Shown here: piece after piece, positions 1 through 7,654 of the stretch
How the letters are laid out: each line of letters opens with the position of its first letter
Numbering within the stretch: the stretch's first letter is position 1
NCBI RefSeq assembly: GCF_035653575.1
Contig: NZ_DASRBQ010000118.1
Coordinates: forward strand, 1-64,000
DNA from: Actinocrinis sp035653575
GTDB lineage: Bacteria > Actinomycetota > Actinomycetes > Streptomycetales > Catenulisporaceae
Direction: 5' to 3'
DNA length: 64,000 nt
Notes under the pieces: model-generated
The model's database searches: none
Seen by the model: the letters and a program-made list of their open reading frames with translations, nothing else
What the model was told of the DNA's origin: nothing
Made by a program: the position numbers and the translations under genes

Positions 1-20
1 AGGATCAAACTCTCCAAAAA
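1..20 (-). rRNA. rrs: 16S rRNA, 5' end only (truncated by window edge)
   Basis: Read on the minus strand the first bases give the conserved 16S start AGAGTTTGATCCT preceded by a T-rich stretch. The rest of the gene would lie to the left, outside the window. The exact mature 5' end is approximate. Finding it at the very edge suggests the assembly stopped at a repeated rRNA operon. Confidence 0.9.
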
Positions 21-405
21 AGAATCATTCGAAATCCTGGCCATCCGTCCCGACGGGGGTCGGGACAACAGCCATCCAAAACATAAATGGCATCACAGAC
101 AAAAATGTCGACACACTGTTGAGTTCTCAAGAAACAGACACACCGGAAAGTCTTACTTCTAAGACCGACCGAGTGATTGCTTCGGTACTTCTTTGCTTCT
201 TTTCTTTGCCGTTTCCGGCTCCGCCACTCTATCAGACATTCTCAGCGCTATTTGCACAGCGCTTTTCGCCGCTGATCCGATTGGCTTGCCGCTCGGGCAG
301 AGCGCCCGGCGACTCGGAGAAGAGTAGGCAGCCGAAGGTCAACGAGTCAAATCCGTGCGTCAACTGGCTGATTTACCGCGCTCATTGAGCTGCTGGCCTG
401 CCCAG
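21..405 (-). promoter_or_regulatory. rRNA operon leader and promoter region
   Basis: This stretch of about 385 bases holds no credible gene and is the upstream region of the minus-strand rRNA operon. It is visibly more AT-rich than its surroundings. On the minus strand a TTGAGAACTCAA element near 116-133 is followed by an AGTGTG stretch, resembling leader elements seen upstream of actinobacterial 16S genes. A perfect 8-bp hairpin (arms 47-54 and 59-66, GTCCCGAC) lies just before the 16S start. A promoter-like pair is TTGACT at 345-350 and TACTCT at 321-326 with an 18-bp spacer; a second -10-like TAGAGT lies at 226-231. Promoter calls are by eye. Confidence 0.7.
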
Positions 406-1455
406 TTACCGCCGCATCGCGCAGGACTGACGCACCACCAGATGCGTCGGAACGGTACGTGGCACCGACACCTCCGCCAGCTGCTCCACGTTCGTCAACG
501 GCGTGTCCACCAACGCGAGCAGCGCCGCGACAGCCGCCGCACCCAACGCGATCGGATCCTGCGCGATCGTCGTCAACGCGGGACGAACCAGGCTCGCCGC
601 CTCGATGTCGTCGAAGCCGACCACTGCCATGTCCCCCGGAATGCTGATCCCCGCATCCTCAAACGCGTGCATCGCGCCAACGGCCATCTCATCGCCGGCT
701 ACAAAGACCGCCGTCGGACGATTCGGCAACGTCGCCAGACGTCGCGCACATGAGTAACCGCTGTCCAGGAAGAAGTCGCCGGTCTCCACATACTCGGGTT
801 GCGTCTTCAGCCCGAGCTCCCGGATCGCGTCCTCGTAACCGGCCAAACGCTGTGCGGCCGGCAGCAGGTCTGTCGGCCCGGTGATCGTTGCGATCTCGCG
901 GTGGCCGAGACTGTGCAGATACCGCACCGCCTCCGCAGCCCCCGCATAGTTGTCCGACGTAACGTACGTAGCGCGGGGTCCAGCGATCGGCAGGTCCAGA
1001 GCGACGCACGGGAATCCGGACCCGTATAACGTCTGCATCGCTGGGTGACGATCATCGACACCCATCATGACCACGCCGTCGAGCTGGTGCTGAAGCGCGA
1101 TGTCGAGATAAGCGCGGTCTCCGGAACGGTGGTCGTCCACATTGAGAAGGAGCACGTGCCGTCCCGAAGCGCTCAACGCCCGCTTCACGCCCACCAACAG
1201 CGCCAGCAGGAACGGATGCCGACGGCCGGTGGCCTCGTAGCCGGTGTCCCATAGCAGCCCAACGGTGTCGGACCGGCCCCGCACCAGCGCACGCGCGGAC
1301 TGGCTCGGCCGGTACCCGAGCCGCCGGGCGGTCTCCTGCACCTGGCGCCGCGTCGCCTCGCTGACCTCGGGGTGGCCGTTGAGCGCCCGCGAAACCGTCG
1401 CGACCGACACGCCGCACTCGCGGGCTAGCTCCCTGATCCCGGCCATCGACGACAT
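406..1455 (-). CDS. LacI-family transcriptional regulator
   Basis: A 349-residue LacI/GalR-type repressor of normal length. Residues 5-55 form the helix-turn-helix and hinge region, with the typical VSVATVSRALNG recognition segment and LGYRPSQSARAL hinge. The remainder is a periplasmic-binding-protein-like effector domain ending in the VGFDDIEAASLVRPALTTI stretch common to the family. It probably binds a sugar or related small molecule and represses a nearby or unlinked catabolic gene; no sugar genes lie beside it, so the target is unknown. An alternative start is the ATG three codons downstream (1446). Neighbours are the rRNA leader and a thioesterase gene reading the same way. Family assignment is secure, ligand is not. 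Confidence 0.93.
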   Translation of the reverse strand: MSSMAGIRELARECGVSVATVSRALNGHPEVSEATRRQVQETARRLGYRPSQSARALVRGRSDTVGLLWDTGYEATGRRHPFLLALLVGVKRALSASGRHVLLLNVDDHRSGDRAYLDIALQHQLDGVVMMGVDDRHPAMQTLYGSGFPCVALDLPIAGPRATYVTSDNYAGAAEAVRYLHSLGHREIATITGPTDLLPAAQRLAGYEDAIRELGLKTQPEYVETGDFFLDSGYSCARRLATLPNRPTAVFVAGDEMAVGAMHAFEDAGISIPGDMAVVGFDDIEAASLVRPALTTIAQDPIALGAAAVAALLALVDTPLTNVEQLAEVSVPRTVPTHLVVRQSCAMRR

Positions 1456-1576
1456 CCCTACTTCTGCTTCGGCGCCCTGCGTCCCGCGCCTGCGACTCGC
1501 GTCCTACGGCCCATGGCTGGTGCGCAACTTTCTCCATGAGACCACGGCGGGACCGACGTGAGCAGTATGTCTGCCG

Positions 1577-1597
1577 AATGGTCGGGTGTTAACCATT
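1577..1597. promoter_or_regulatory. Inverted repeat upstream of the LacI regulator
   Basis: Arms AATGGT (1577-1582) and ACCATT (1592-1597) are separated by 9 bases, about 120 bases upstream of the regulator start. It could be an autoregulatory site, but LacI operators are usually contiguous palindromes with a central CG, so this is weak. Confidence 0.25.
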
Positions 1598-1631
1598 GAC
1601 GCGAACTGGATCCCGGGCTAGCGCGTGCGCC

Positions 1632-1722
1632 GCCCTATCGATCTACGGCCCCACGCCCTACGACCTAGCAGCGTGCGCCCTAGTCGCCTGCGCCCTAAAA
1701 CCTAGCGGCCTGGGGCCTACTC
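1632..1722. repeat. Degenerate 7-8 bp tandem array (CCTA-type)
   Basis: About a dozen imperfect units of 7-9 bases built around CCCTA/ACCTA fill the space after the thioesterase gene and run into its last codons (stop at 1717-1719). Units drift in length and sequence, so this is a decayed microsatellite-like array, not a clean repeat. No function is evident. Confidence 0.5.
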
Positions 1723-2280
1723 AGGACGCATGATCAGACAGCTGCTGTTGGCTGTCGCGTAGACCTTGCCCGCTTCGTCGAATATGCGCGCCTCGGCGAG
1801 TGCGGTACGGCGTCCGACGTGCACCGTCGCGCCCTCCGCAGTGATCGGACCAGTCGCGACCGAGACCGGCCGCAAGAACTTCACCGACAAGTCCAGACTC
1901 GTGTAGAACACGCCTGCGGGGAGCTTGGTGTGTACCGCACAGCCGCAGACCGTGTCGAGCAGCGCCGCGAACACGCCGCCGTGTACCGAACCAAGCGGGT
2001 TGTAATGGAACTCCTGCGGCGTGAGGCTGACGGCGACGCGGCCCTCCTCGTACGAGAAGCCGGAGAAGTCGAGCGTCTGCATGATCGGCGGCGGGGGCAC
2101 GCGACCCTCGACCATTGCAGCAAAGAGCTCCATGCCGCTCAGTCCCGCCCCGAACGTCGCCAGCTCCAACGGATCGGACCAGGCGTATGCGCGCTCGCGG
2201 AGGACCGATCCGTCCCCATCGGCCATGCGGGTCATGTTCGCTGCCTCTGCCGACTCATCGGTGCCCACGGTCTCGGTCAT
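1717..2280 (-). CDS. PaaI-family hotdog-fold thioesterase
   Basis: A 187-residue hotdog-fold protein. The PaaI/YdiI-type core is in the C-terminal half: an N-P-L-G-S-x-H-G-G segment, then FAALLDTVCG, then a TSLDLSVKFLRPV strand. These enzymes hydrolyse acyl-CoA thioesters such as phenylacetyl- or benzoyl-type CoAs, and the HGG segment lies at the active site. The N-terminal 50-60 residues are an extension beyond the minimal domain. ATG at 2280 is preferred over the GTG at 2298 because a GAGG sequence lies 6-8 bases upstream. It is divergent from an HxlR regulator across a short shared region with a dyad, so the regulator may control it. Substrate is not deducible. Confidence 0.85.
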   Translation of the reverse strand: MTETVGTDESAEAANMTRMADGDGSVLRERAYAWSDPLELATFGAGLSGMELFAAMVEGRVPPPPIMQTLDFSGFSYEEGRVAVSLTPQEFHYNPLGSVHGGVFAALLDTVCGCAVHTKLPAGVFYTSLDLSVKFLRPVSVATGPITAEGATVHVGRRTALAEARIFDEAGKVYATANSSCLIMRPE

Positions 2281-2338
2281 CACGGCCTCGCGTCTCACTC
2301 GGGCTCAGTTACTCGCTAGTACCGCAACGCTAGAGCAT

Positions 2339-2361
2339 CTGAGTTTTCCTGAGCAACTCAG
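2339..2361. promoter_or_regulatory. Candidate HxlR operator (7-bp inverted repeat)
   Basis: CTGAGTT at 2339-2345 and AACTCAG at 2355-2361 form a perfect inverted repeat with a 9-base spacer, between the divergent thioesterase and HxlR genes and just before the TAGCAT -10-like hexamer (2366-2371). Position and symmetry suit an autoregulatory HxlR site. Confidence 0.5.
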
Positions 2362-2377
2362 CCTGTAGCATTGAAGG

Positions 2378-2887
2378 ATGACCTCGCCCTCCGTCGACAC
2401 CGCCGTCGATCCACTGCCATACAGTGCGTACGACAGCGAGACCTGCTCTATCGCGCGCACGCTCGCGCTCATCGGCGATCGCTGGACGTTGCTCATCCTC
2501 CGCGACCTCTCCAACGGCGTGCGACGGTTCGACGACCTCGTCACGCATCTGGGCATCGCGCGCAACGTGCTCTCCCGCCGCCTTGCCGCGCTCGCCGATG
2601 GCGGATTGGTCACGCGCACCGCTTATCGAGTCGACGGGGCGCGGGAACGGCAGGAGTACCGGCTGACGCACGCCGGCCGCGATCTCGTGCCGATCCTCCT
2701 CGCCGTCATGGCCTGGGGCGACCGGCACCTGTCGGCGCAGGACGGGCCGCCTGCCGTGCCTCGGCACGCGGGCTGCGGAGAGCGCGTCCGGATCTCGGTG
2801 ACGTGCGAGGCAGGGCACGACCTCGGCGACCGGCCACGGCTTCGCGTTGAGCCCGGGCCCGGAAGCCGCCTGCGCGAGCAACGATAA
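2378..2887 (+). CDS. HxlR-family transcriptional regulator
   Basis: A 169-residue MarR-like winged-helix protein of the HxlR family. The diagnostic C-S-I-A-R-T-L-A-L-I-G-D-R-W-T-L-L-I-L-R-D-L start is at residues 23-44, followed by R-F-D-D-L, the recognition helix around I-A-R-N-V-L-S-R-R-L and a wing. The C-terminal 50 residues are an unusual extension with several Cys/His (H-A-G-C-G, T-C-E-A-G-H), possibly a small metal-binding tail. The start ATG has only GAAGG directly abutting it, while TAGCAT lies six bases upstream, so the transcript may be leaderless. Divergent to the thioesterase, it probably regulates that gene and itself. Effector unknown. Confidence 0.9.
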   Translation: MTSPSVDTAVDPLPYSAYDSETCSIARTLALIGDRWTLLILRDLSNGVRRFDDLVTHLGIARNVLSRRLAALADGGLVTRTAYRVDGARERQEYRLTHAGRDLVPILLAVMAWGDRHLSAQDGPPAVPRHAGCGERVRISVTCEAGHDLGDRPRLRVEPGPGSRLREQR

Positions 2888-3058
2888 GGCGGCAACGCGG
2901 CAAGGCGGCCAAAGCTGCGGTAACTCAGGCAGGCGTCTACTCCGTCGCGCACCGTATCCGCGCGGTAACGGTTCTATGCCCAGTCAGCCAAACCGCATTG
3001 CCCGCCCGAGTGCCTCCATACGCTGCTTCTCGTTTGTCTAACAGGGGAGGGTCGGCGA

Positions 3059-3622
3059 ATGCCGAGCAGATCATTAGCGTGGGCGGGTAGCAGTTCGAAG
3101 GGTCGGAAATCGCGCAGTGGGTTGAGCGCGGCGCTGAGCATCCTCGGTCTCTGCGTCGCTTTTGCGGTAACCGGCTGTGCGGGCGCCAGCACTGGAACAC
3201 CGACTGCGGCCGAACAGCAACTCACGACGCAGAGCACGCCGACGCAGGACGTCTCGGCCTCGACCTCTGACTCACCGTCAGCGGCCGATGTGACAACCGC
3301 TCCGGCGACGAGCGCAGCACCCAATCCAGTTGTGCCGACGACGCACGCGCCGGCCCCTGCCCCCGTGCATACGACTGCTGCGACGAAGCCGTCCCTCTGT
3401 GGCGCGCCGCCGAACCCGTTCGGGTACAACTTCTGCGGGCGAGGTGGCTACGTCTCCTCGCCAGCCGGCACAGTGTGCAGCTACTTCGATTGCATCGCGA
3501 ACTTCTACAACGGCAACGGGTACATGGTCGAGTGCACCGATGGCACGTACTCCATGTCCGGCGGAATACAGGGTGCCTGCTCCCACCACCACGGCGTCGC
3601 GCGCCCCGTCTACAGCGGCTGA
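3059..3622 (+). CDS. Putative lipoprotein with C-terminal DUF3761-like Cys-rich domain
   Basis: A 187-residue exported protein. A basic start is followed by a hydrophobic segment (about residues 22-40) and a V-T-G-C lipobox, so it is probably lipid-anchored. A low-complexity Thr/Ala/Pro/Ser linker (about 45-120) leads to a compact domain with six Cys and the ending D-G-T-Y-S-x-S followed by C-S-H-H-H-G-V, which resembles the DUF3761 family of small secreted domains. Function of that family is not known to me. It stands alone between the HxlR gene and a second lipoprotein gene on the same strand. The 170 bases before it hold no other gene. Confidence 0.75.
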   Translation: MPSRSLAWAGSSSKGRKSRSGLSAALSILGLCVAFAVTGCAGASTGTPTAAEQQLTTQSTPTQDVSASTSDSPSAADVTTAPATSAAPNPVVPTTHAPAPAPVHTTAATKPSLCGAPPNPFGYNFCGRGGYVSSPAGTVCSYFDCIANFYNGNGYMVECTDGTYSMSGGIQGACSHHHGVARPVYSG

Positions 3623-3745
3623 ACCGCACCAGCACCAATACCGCTTACGTGTGCCGGTGGCCCGCCGTCTCCATGGAACGGTTACCGGCACTCAACTAAG
3701 CTGCTGCTGACCCAGCGGGCGTGTACGAGCTCTGAGGATGCCGCC

Positions 3746-4741
3746 ATGAGCGTGTTCGCCTCCCCTGCCGCAGCGCGCCGAAAGGCGTCCGCCGCACTCG
3801 CGGCCGCCGCCATGCTGCTCGCCGGAGCGTGCTCCTCCCCGTCGTCGCCCGCCGCGCAAGGCAGCAATACCGCAAGCACCAGCGCGAACGCGGGAACGAG
3901 CGCGAGCGCGAGCCCGCTGCCGACACCCGGCCCCGCGGCCTCGACGCTGTCCGACCTGCCCTACGCCGCGCTCGACCCCGCCGAGCAGCTGGACCTATAC
4001 CTGCCCGCGGCCGGCGCACACCCGGCGCCGCTACTGATCTGGATCCACGGTGGCGGCTGGCGCACCGGCGATAAGAGCCAGATCACCGGATTCGCCGGCT
4101 CAGCGGTCAAGGCGCCACCGCCGGGGCCGTGCCGCGACATCGTCGAAGTGCAGGTGCCCAACCTCACCGAGCTGCTGGCTAAGGGGTACGCGGTCGCGGC
4201 AATGAACTACCGGCTAACGCAGGACCCGATGGCTGCTGCCCAAGACGCCAAAGCCGCAGTGCGGTTCCTTCGCGCAAACGCACAGCGCTTCCGACTAGAC
4301 CCGAACCGATTCGCGGCCTGGGGCGACTCAGCCGGCGGCTTCTCGGCGCTGATCTTGGGGGTCACCGCGGACCGCCGCACGGTCTTCGACGATCCGCGCC
4401 TGGGAAACGCAGACGTCTCCGCCGCCGTGCAGGCTGTAGTCGACGACTTCGGGGCCAGCGAGCTGACCGACCTGCCCGGCCTGCGCCCCGCGGCCGAGAA
4501 CCCGTTCCCCTACATCGCGAGCGCGAAGCCAGGCTCCATCCCGCCGTTCCGCATCGCGCACGGTGACCACGACTGCGTGGTGCCCTTGCAGCACTCGCGC
4601 GACCTGCTTGCGGCCCTGACTAGGGCTGGCGCAACGGCGACACTCACGGTATTGCCGGGTGCAGGCCACGAGGACCCGGCCTTCATGCGCACACAGTGGC
4701 AGCCAACTCTCGCGTTCCTCGACCGCGTCTTCCACATGTGA
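3746..4741 (+). CDS. Alpha/beta-hydrolase lipoprotein (esterase/lipase-like)
   Basis: A 331-residue lipoprotein: signal peptide with lipobox L-A-G-A-C (Cys29), a Ser/Ala linker to about residue 65, then an alpha/beta-hydrolase domain. The oxyanion motif HGGGW is at 101-105, the nucleophile is Ser195 in GDSAGG, and Asp276 (H-G-D-H-D) and His308 (G-A-G-H-E) complete the expected triad. This pattern matches carboxylesterases of the BD-FAE/HSL type that act on acyl or acetyl esters, outside the cell here. TGAGGA five bases upstream supports the ATG. It ends just before a strong stem-loop. Substrate not deducible. Confidence 0.88.
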   Translation: MSVFASPAAARRKASAALAAAAMLLAGACSSPSSPAAQGSNTASTSANAGTSASASPLPTPGPAASTLSDLPYAALDPAEQLDLYLPAAGAHPAPLLIWIHGGGWRTGDKSQITGFAGSAVKAPPPGPCRDIVEVQVPNLTELLAKGYAVAAMNYRLTQDPMAAAQDAKAAVRFLRANAQRFRLDPNRFAAWGDSAGGFSALILGVTADRRTVFDDPRLGNADVSAAVQAVVDDFGASELTDLPGLRPAAENPFPYIASAKPGSIPPFRIAHGDHDCVVPLQHSRDLLAALTRAGATATLTVLPGAGHEDPAFMRTQWQPTLAFLDRVFHM

Positions 4742-4769
4742 CCCGCCGAGTGACTACACACCAAAGCGC

Positions 4770-4800
4770 AGAGGCCCGGAGACTGTGTCTCCGGGCCTCT
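4770..4800. terminator. Stem-loop terminator between hydrolase and tRNA-fMet
   Basis: A 13-bp perfect stem (AGAGGCCCGGAGA and its complement) with a 5-base loop lies between the convergent hydrolase and tRNA genes. It could end transcription from both sides. There is no clear T-run. Confidence 0.75.
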
Positions 4801-4808
4801 GACCTATG

Positions 4809-4882
4809 TAGCGGGGACAGGATTTGAACCTGCGACCTCTGGGTTATGAGCCCAGCGAGCTACCGAGCTGCTCCACCCCGCG
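4809..4882 (-). tRNA. tRNA-fMet (CAT), initiator
   Basis: A 74-base cloverleaf on the minus strand with anticodon loop CTCATAA. It is the initiator, not an elongator: the first base C is unpaired with the opposite U, and the anticodon stem ends in three G-C pairs (CTGGG/CCCAG). The 3' CCA is not encoded. Confidence 0.95.
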
Positions 4883-4895
4883 TCGGTGTGTCTCT

Positions 4896-4925
4896 ACTGT
4901 AGGTCGAAGGTCGCTGCGGAAGCAA
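4896..4925 (-). promoter_or_regulatory. Promoter of tRNA-fMet
   Basis: On the minus strand TTGCTT (4920-4925) and TACAGT (4896-4901) are separated by 18 bases and lie 13 bases before the tRNA 5' end. This is a plausible housekeeping-sigma promoter. Confidence 0.55.
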
Positions 4926-5061
4926 ATCGGATAGTTCGAAGCGGCTATCGCGCGGACGAGTTCTGTGATGGGTGGCTTGTTTGCGCAGGTCGTGGCCGTG
5001 TGGGGTGGCGGATTGGCGGGCTCGGGGGTCGGCGGGGTCTGGCGTCGGGGAGAATGGGGCC

Positions 5062-5628
5062 ATGGAGAACGGGAAGGCCGCGGGTGCCATGAACGCCGCG
5101 CTGACGCAGTCGTTGATCGAGCTGGAGCAGCACGTCTCCCGCGACGGCTGGGACCAGGGGCCGCGGTTGTTCGCGCTGGCGGATACCGCGGCGCTGATCA
5201 AGGCTGAGCCGCGGCTGGCGGCTGCGCTGGCGCCGGAGACCGTGGAGGTTTCGGGGCTGGGGCCGATGCGGGCCTACACCTCGATCGAGCAGGAGGGCTT
5301 TCCGGGCGGGAAGGCACTCGACGAGGCGCTGGCCGGGATCGGGTGGCCGGAGACCGTGGACGGGGCCGCGCTGGTGGTCGAGCGGGTCATGCTGCCGCCG
5401 GATGCTGAGGCGGAGATGCCTGCTGACGACTCCGGAGTCGACCTGGACGCTTGGGTGGCCGCGCATCCGCAGCGGCAGGAGGTACGGATCGCGGTGGGGG
5501 TGCTGCGGGACGGCTCGCGGGACTGTGCGCTGAGGCTTCGCTCGCGGGATGCAGACGACGAGGTGCTCTCTGGGCCTGGGCTTGTGCCAAACCTGGAAGA
5601 GGCGTTGGCGCAGACGTTGCGGGATTGA
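5062..5628 (+). CDS. PPA1309-family protein
   Basis: A 188-residue cytoplasmic protein of the actinobacterial PPA1309 family, whose biochemical role I do not know. It starts with a helical segment (M-N-A-A-L-T-Q-S-L-I-E-L-E-Q-H), continues with W-D-Q-G-P-R-L-F-A-L and ends in an R-D-G-S-R-D-C-A-L-R-L-R-S core typical of the family. The ATG at 5062 has a GGGGAG-like sequence upstream; ATG 5089 is the alternative. As in many actinobacteria it lies convergent to a PDZ/Lon-like protease gene, and this conserved pairing supports the call. The 140 bases after it are extremely G-rich on this strand with no recognisable gene. Confidence 0.85.
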   Translation: MENGKAAGAMNAALTQSLIELEQHVSRDGWDQGPRLFALADTAALIKAEPRLAAALAPETVEVSGLGPMRAYTSIEQEGFPGGKALDEALAGIGWPETVDGAALVVERVMLPPDAEAEMPADDSGVDLDAWVAAHPQRQEVRIAVGVLRDGSRDCALRLRSRDADDEVLSGPGLVPNLEEALAQTLRD

Positions 5629-5771
5629 GGGCGGGGGAACAGAGGGCGGAGATCAAAGGCAGGGCAGGCGGCGGCGCGGGCACGGGCGCGGGCCGGGGGG
5701 TGCGCAGGTGCGGGCGTGCTGTGTGGTGGGGCGGCGTTGCCAGGGCGGAGGAGCGGCTGGGTGACGGTGGG

Positions 5772-6827
5772 TCAGCAGCTCGGCGGGGTCTTGCCGGCGC
5801 GGATGTCCGCCAGGGCGTTGAGCGCGTCCTGAAGGGTTGAGACCTTCGCCAGTTCGAGGCCGGCGGGGAGGTTCGCCTTCGCGTCGGCGCAGTTGTCCGC
5901 GGGGGCGAGGAACACCGTGGCACCATCGCGGCGGGCGCCGATCGTCTTCATCTGGATGCCGCCGATCGCACCGACGTTCCCGGACGCGTCGATCGTGCCC
6001 GTGCCCGCGACCACCTTGCCGCCGGACAGGTCGCCGCCGGGGGTGAGCTTATCGATGATGCCGAGCGCGAACATCATGCCGGCGCTGGGGCCGCCGACCC
6101 CGTTGAGCTGGATGCTCACGTCGAACGGGAAGGTGTTCTCGCTCTCCACGGAGATGCCGACGACCGCCTTGCCCTTGCTGTTCTTCGTGGTGCTGGTCGT
6201 GACGGTCTGCTGCTTCGTGCCGCGCGAGACGATGAAGGTGACCTGCTGACCGGGCGTCACTTTCTGGATGACGTTCTGCACCTCGGCCAGCCCGCTGTCG
6301 CCGCCGGTGGTGATCGCGGTGCCGTTGACCGACTTGATGATGTCGCCGGCCTGGAGCTTGCCGTCCGCGGGCGTGCCCGCGCTCACCGACGCGATGACGA
6401 CCTCGCTGCCCTTGGGCTTGATGCCGAGCGCGCCGAGCGCCGCCGTGATCGCTGCGTCCTGCGAGTCGGTGAACGCCACCGCGTTCTCCTGGTCGCTCTG
6501 CTGCTGCGTCGTGCCGGGCGGGTAGATCGTCTCCTTGGGCACGATCGCCTGGTCGGAGCTGAGCCAGCCGACGAGGGCCGTACCGAGCGGCATCTGGTAG
6601 TCCTGGCTCGACACGCCGACCGTCACCATGCGCAGTTGACCGTCGGTCTTGTACGTCTGATGACCGGTGATCGTAATCAGTGGCGTGCCCTGATACGAGC
6701 CGAGTGTGTCGAAGGTTGGACCGGGGGTCATCTCCGCGTAAGGCACCGGCTGGAAGTACACGCCGACCCCAAAGACGGCGAGAAGAGCTCCTGAGACGGC
6801 GAGCGTGACGGTACGTCGGCGCGGCAT
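5772..6827 (-). CDS. YlbL-family PDZ domain and Lon-like serine protease
   Basis: A 351-residue membrane-anchored protease. One N-terminal transmembrane segment (about 7-25) is followed by an extracellular region, a PDZ domain (about 130-200, with the L-Q-A-G-D-I-I binding loop) and a Lon-type C-terminal domain. The Ser-Lys dyad is visible: Ser248 in G-G-P-S-A-G and Lys294 in Q-M-K. Length fits the YlbL family. It heads a minus-strand run with a small membrane protein, moaE and an epimerase upstream. The likely role is regulated proteolysis of exported or membrane proteins; the substrate is unknown here. Confidence 0.92.
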   Translation of the reverse strand: MPRRRTVTLAVSGALLAVFGVGVYFQPVPYAEMTPGPTFDTLGSYQGTPLITITGHQTYKTDGQLRMVTVGVSSQDYQMPLGTALVGWLSSDQAIVPKETIYPPGTTQQQSDQENAVAFTDSQDAAITAALGALGIKPKGSEVVIASVSAGTPADGKLQAGDIIKSVNGTAITTGGDSGLAEVQNVIQKVTPGQQVTFIVSRGTKQQTVTTSTTKNSKGKAVVGISVESENTFPFDVSIQLNGVGGPSAGMMFALGIIDKLTPGGDLSGGKVVAGTGTIDASGNVGAIGGIQMKTIGARRDGATVFLAPADNCADAKANLPAGLELAKVSTLQDALNALADIRAGKTPPSC

Positions 6828-6905
6828 GTGAACGACCCTAATGCACGGATCTGGGGGCGTGCAGGCGGGAGGGGGAATGGAGGCGAGGAGGAGGGAGGAG
6901 GCGCG

Positions 6906-7106
6906 TCAGTCGCGGGTGGAGACGGTGGGGCGCTGGGGCGGGGCGGGTTGCTGGGTACGCGCGAGGACCTGGCGGGCCCGCTGGTAGCGGTGCAGGGTGC
7001 CGACGTCCTCGCGGGCGCGCCGGATGCGGCGCGCGACGGCTGTCACCACGGCCGCTACGACGACCGCGACCGCCGGGATGGCCCACCAGACCAGGATCGA
7101 GAGCAC
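6906..7106 (-). CDS. Small membrane protein of unknown function
   Basis: A 66-residue protein starting at GTG 7106: one N-terminal transmembrane helix (about residues 3-24), then a basic, helical cytoplasmic tail (R-R-I-R-R-A-R-E) and a Pro/Gln-rich end. It sits 16 bases after moaE and before the protease gene on the same strand. Equivalent small one-helix proteins occur at this place in related genomes as far as I recall. Function unknown. Confidence 0.6.
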   Translation of the reverse strand: MLSILVWWAIPAVAVVVAAVVTAVARRIRRAREDVGTLHRYQRARQVLARTQQPAPPQRPTVSTRD

Positions 7107-7122
7107 GGATCGGCAGCCTAGA

Positions 7123-7614
7123 TCAAATTCCGACCCAGGTGTGGGAGCCGTCCCGGAACTCCTCGCGCTTCCAGATCGGCACCTGCTCCTTCAGGGTGTC
7201 GATCAGGGCCCTGCACGCGGCGAACGCCTCGGCCCGGTGCGCGGCGGACGCCGCGACGACCACGGCAAGGTCGCCGACCTGCAGCTTCCCGACGCGGTGC
7301 ACTGCAGCCAGGGCGGTGCCGGGGTGGTCGGCGGCGACTTTGCGCGCGACCTCGAGGAGTTGCTCGCGGGCGGTTGGGTGCGCGGAGTATTCGAGCTCGG
7401 TGACCTGCTCGCCGGGGCGTTCCGGGGTGTGGTCGCGCACGGTGCCGATGAACAGGTCGATGCCGCCGGCCTGGCGGTCGGTGACCGCTTGGAGCACTTC
7501 GTCCACGGACAGCGGGGTGTCACGTACGTCGATGAGACGGACGGGGTCGGTCACGGTCACCTCATCGTCGTGGAGGGTTGGTGGCGTAGCAGGGGGCGTG
7601 GGACTGGCAGACAT
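7123..7614 (-). CDS. moaE: Molybdopterin synthase catalytic subunit MoaE
   Basis: A 163-residue MoaE, the large subunit of molybdopterin synthase, which with thiocarboxylated MoaD inserts sulfur into precursor Z during molybdenum-cofactor synthesis. Family features are F-I-G-T-V-R-D-H near residue 60, L-E-Y-S-A-H, the H-R-V-G segment, and the C-terminal P-I-W-K-R-E with its catalytic Lys, ending in W-V-G. The first 20-25 residues are a Pro/Thr-rich extension. ATG 7614 is chosen since longer versions read into low-complexity sequence. No other moa genes are in the window. Confidence 0.93.
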   Translation of the reverse strand: MSASPTPPATPPTLHDDEVTVTDPVRLIDVRDTPLSVDEVLQAVTDRQAGGIDLFIGTVRDHTPERPGEQVTELEYSAHPTAREQLLEVARKVAADHPGTALAAVHRVGKLQVGDLAVVVAASAAHRAEAFAACRALIDTLKEQVPIWKREEFRDGSHTWVGI

Positions 7615-7654
7615 AAGATCATCATCTCGGGAAGGGCCTGGCGGGTGGCGGGGC

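Noticed and set aside
4809..4882. Elongator tRNA-Met
   Set aside because: Unpaired first base and three G-C pairs in the anticodon stem mark the initiator.
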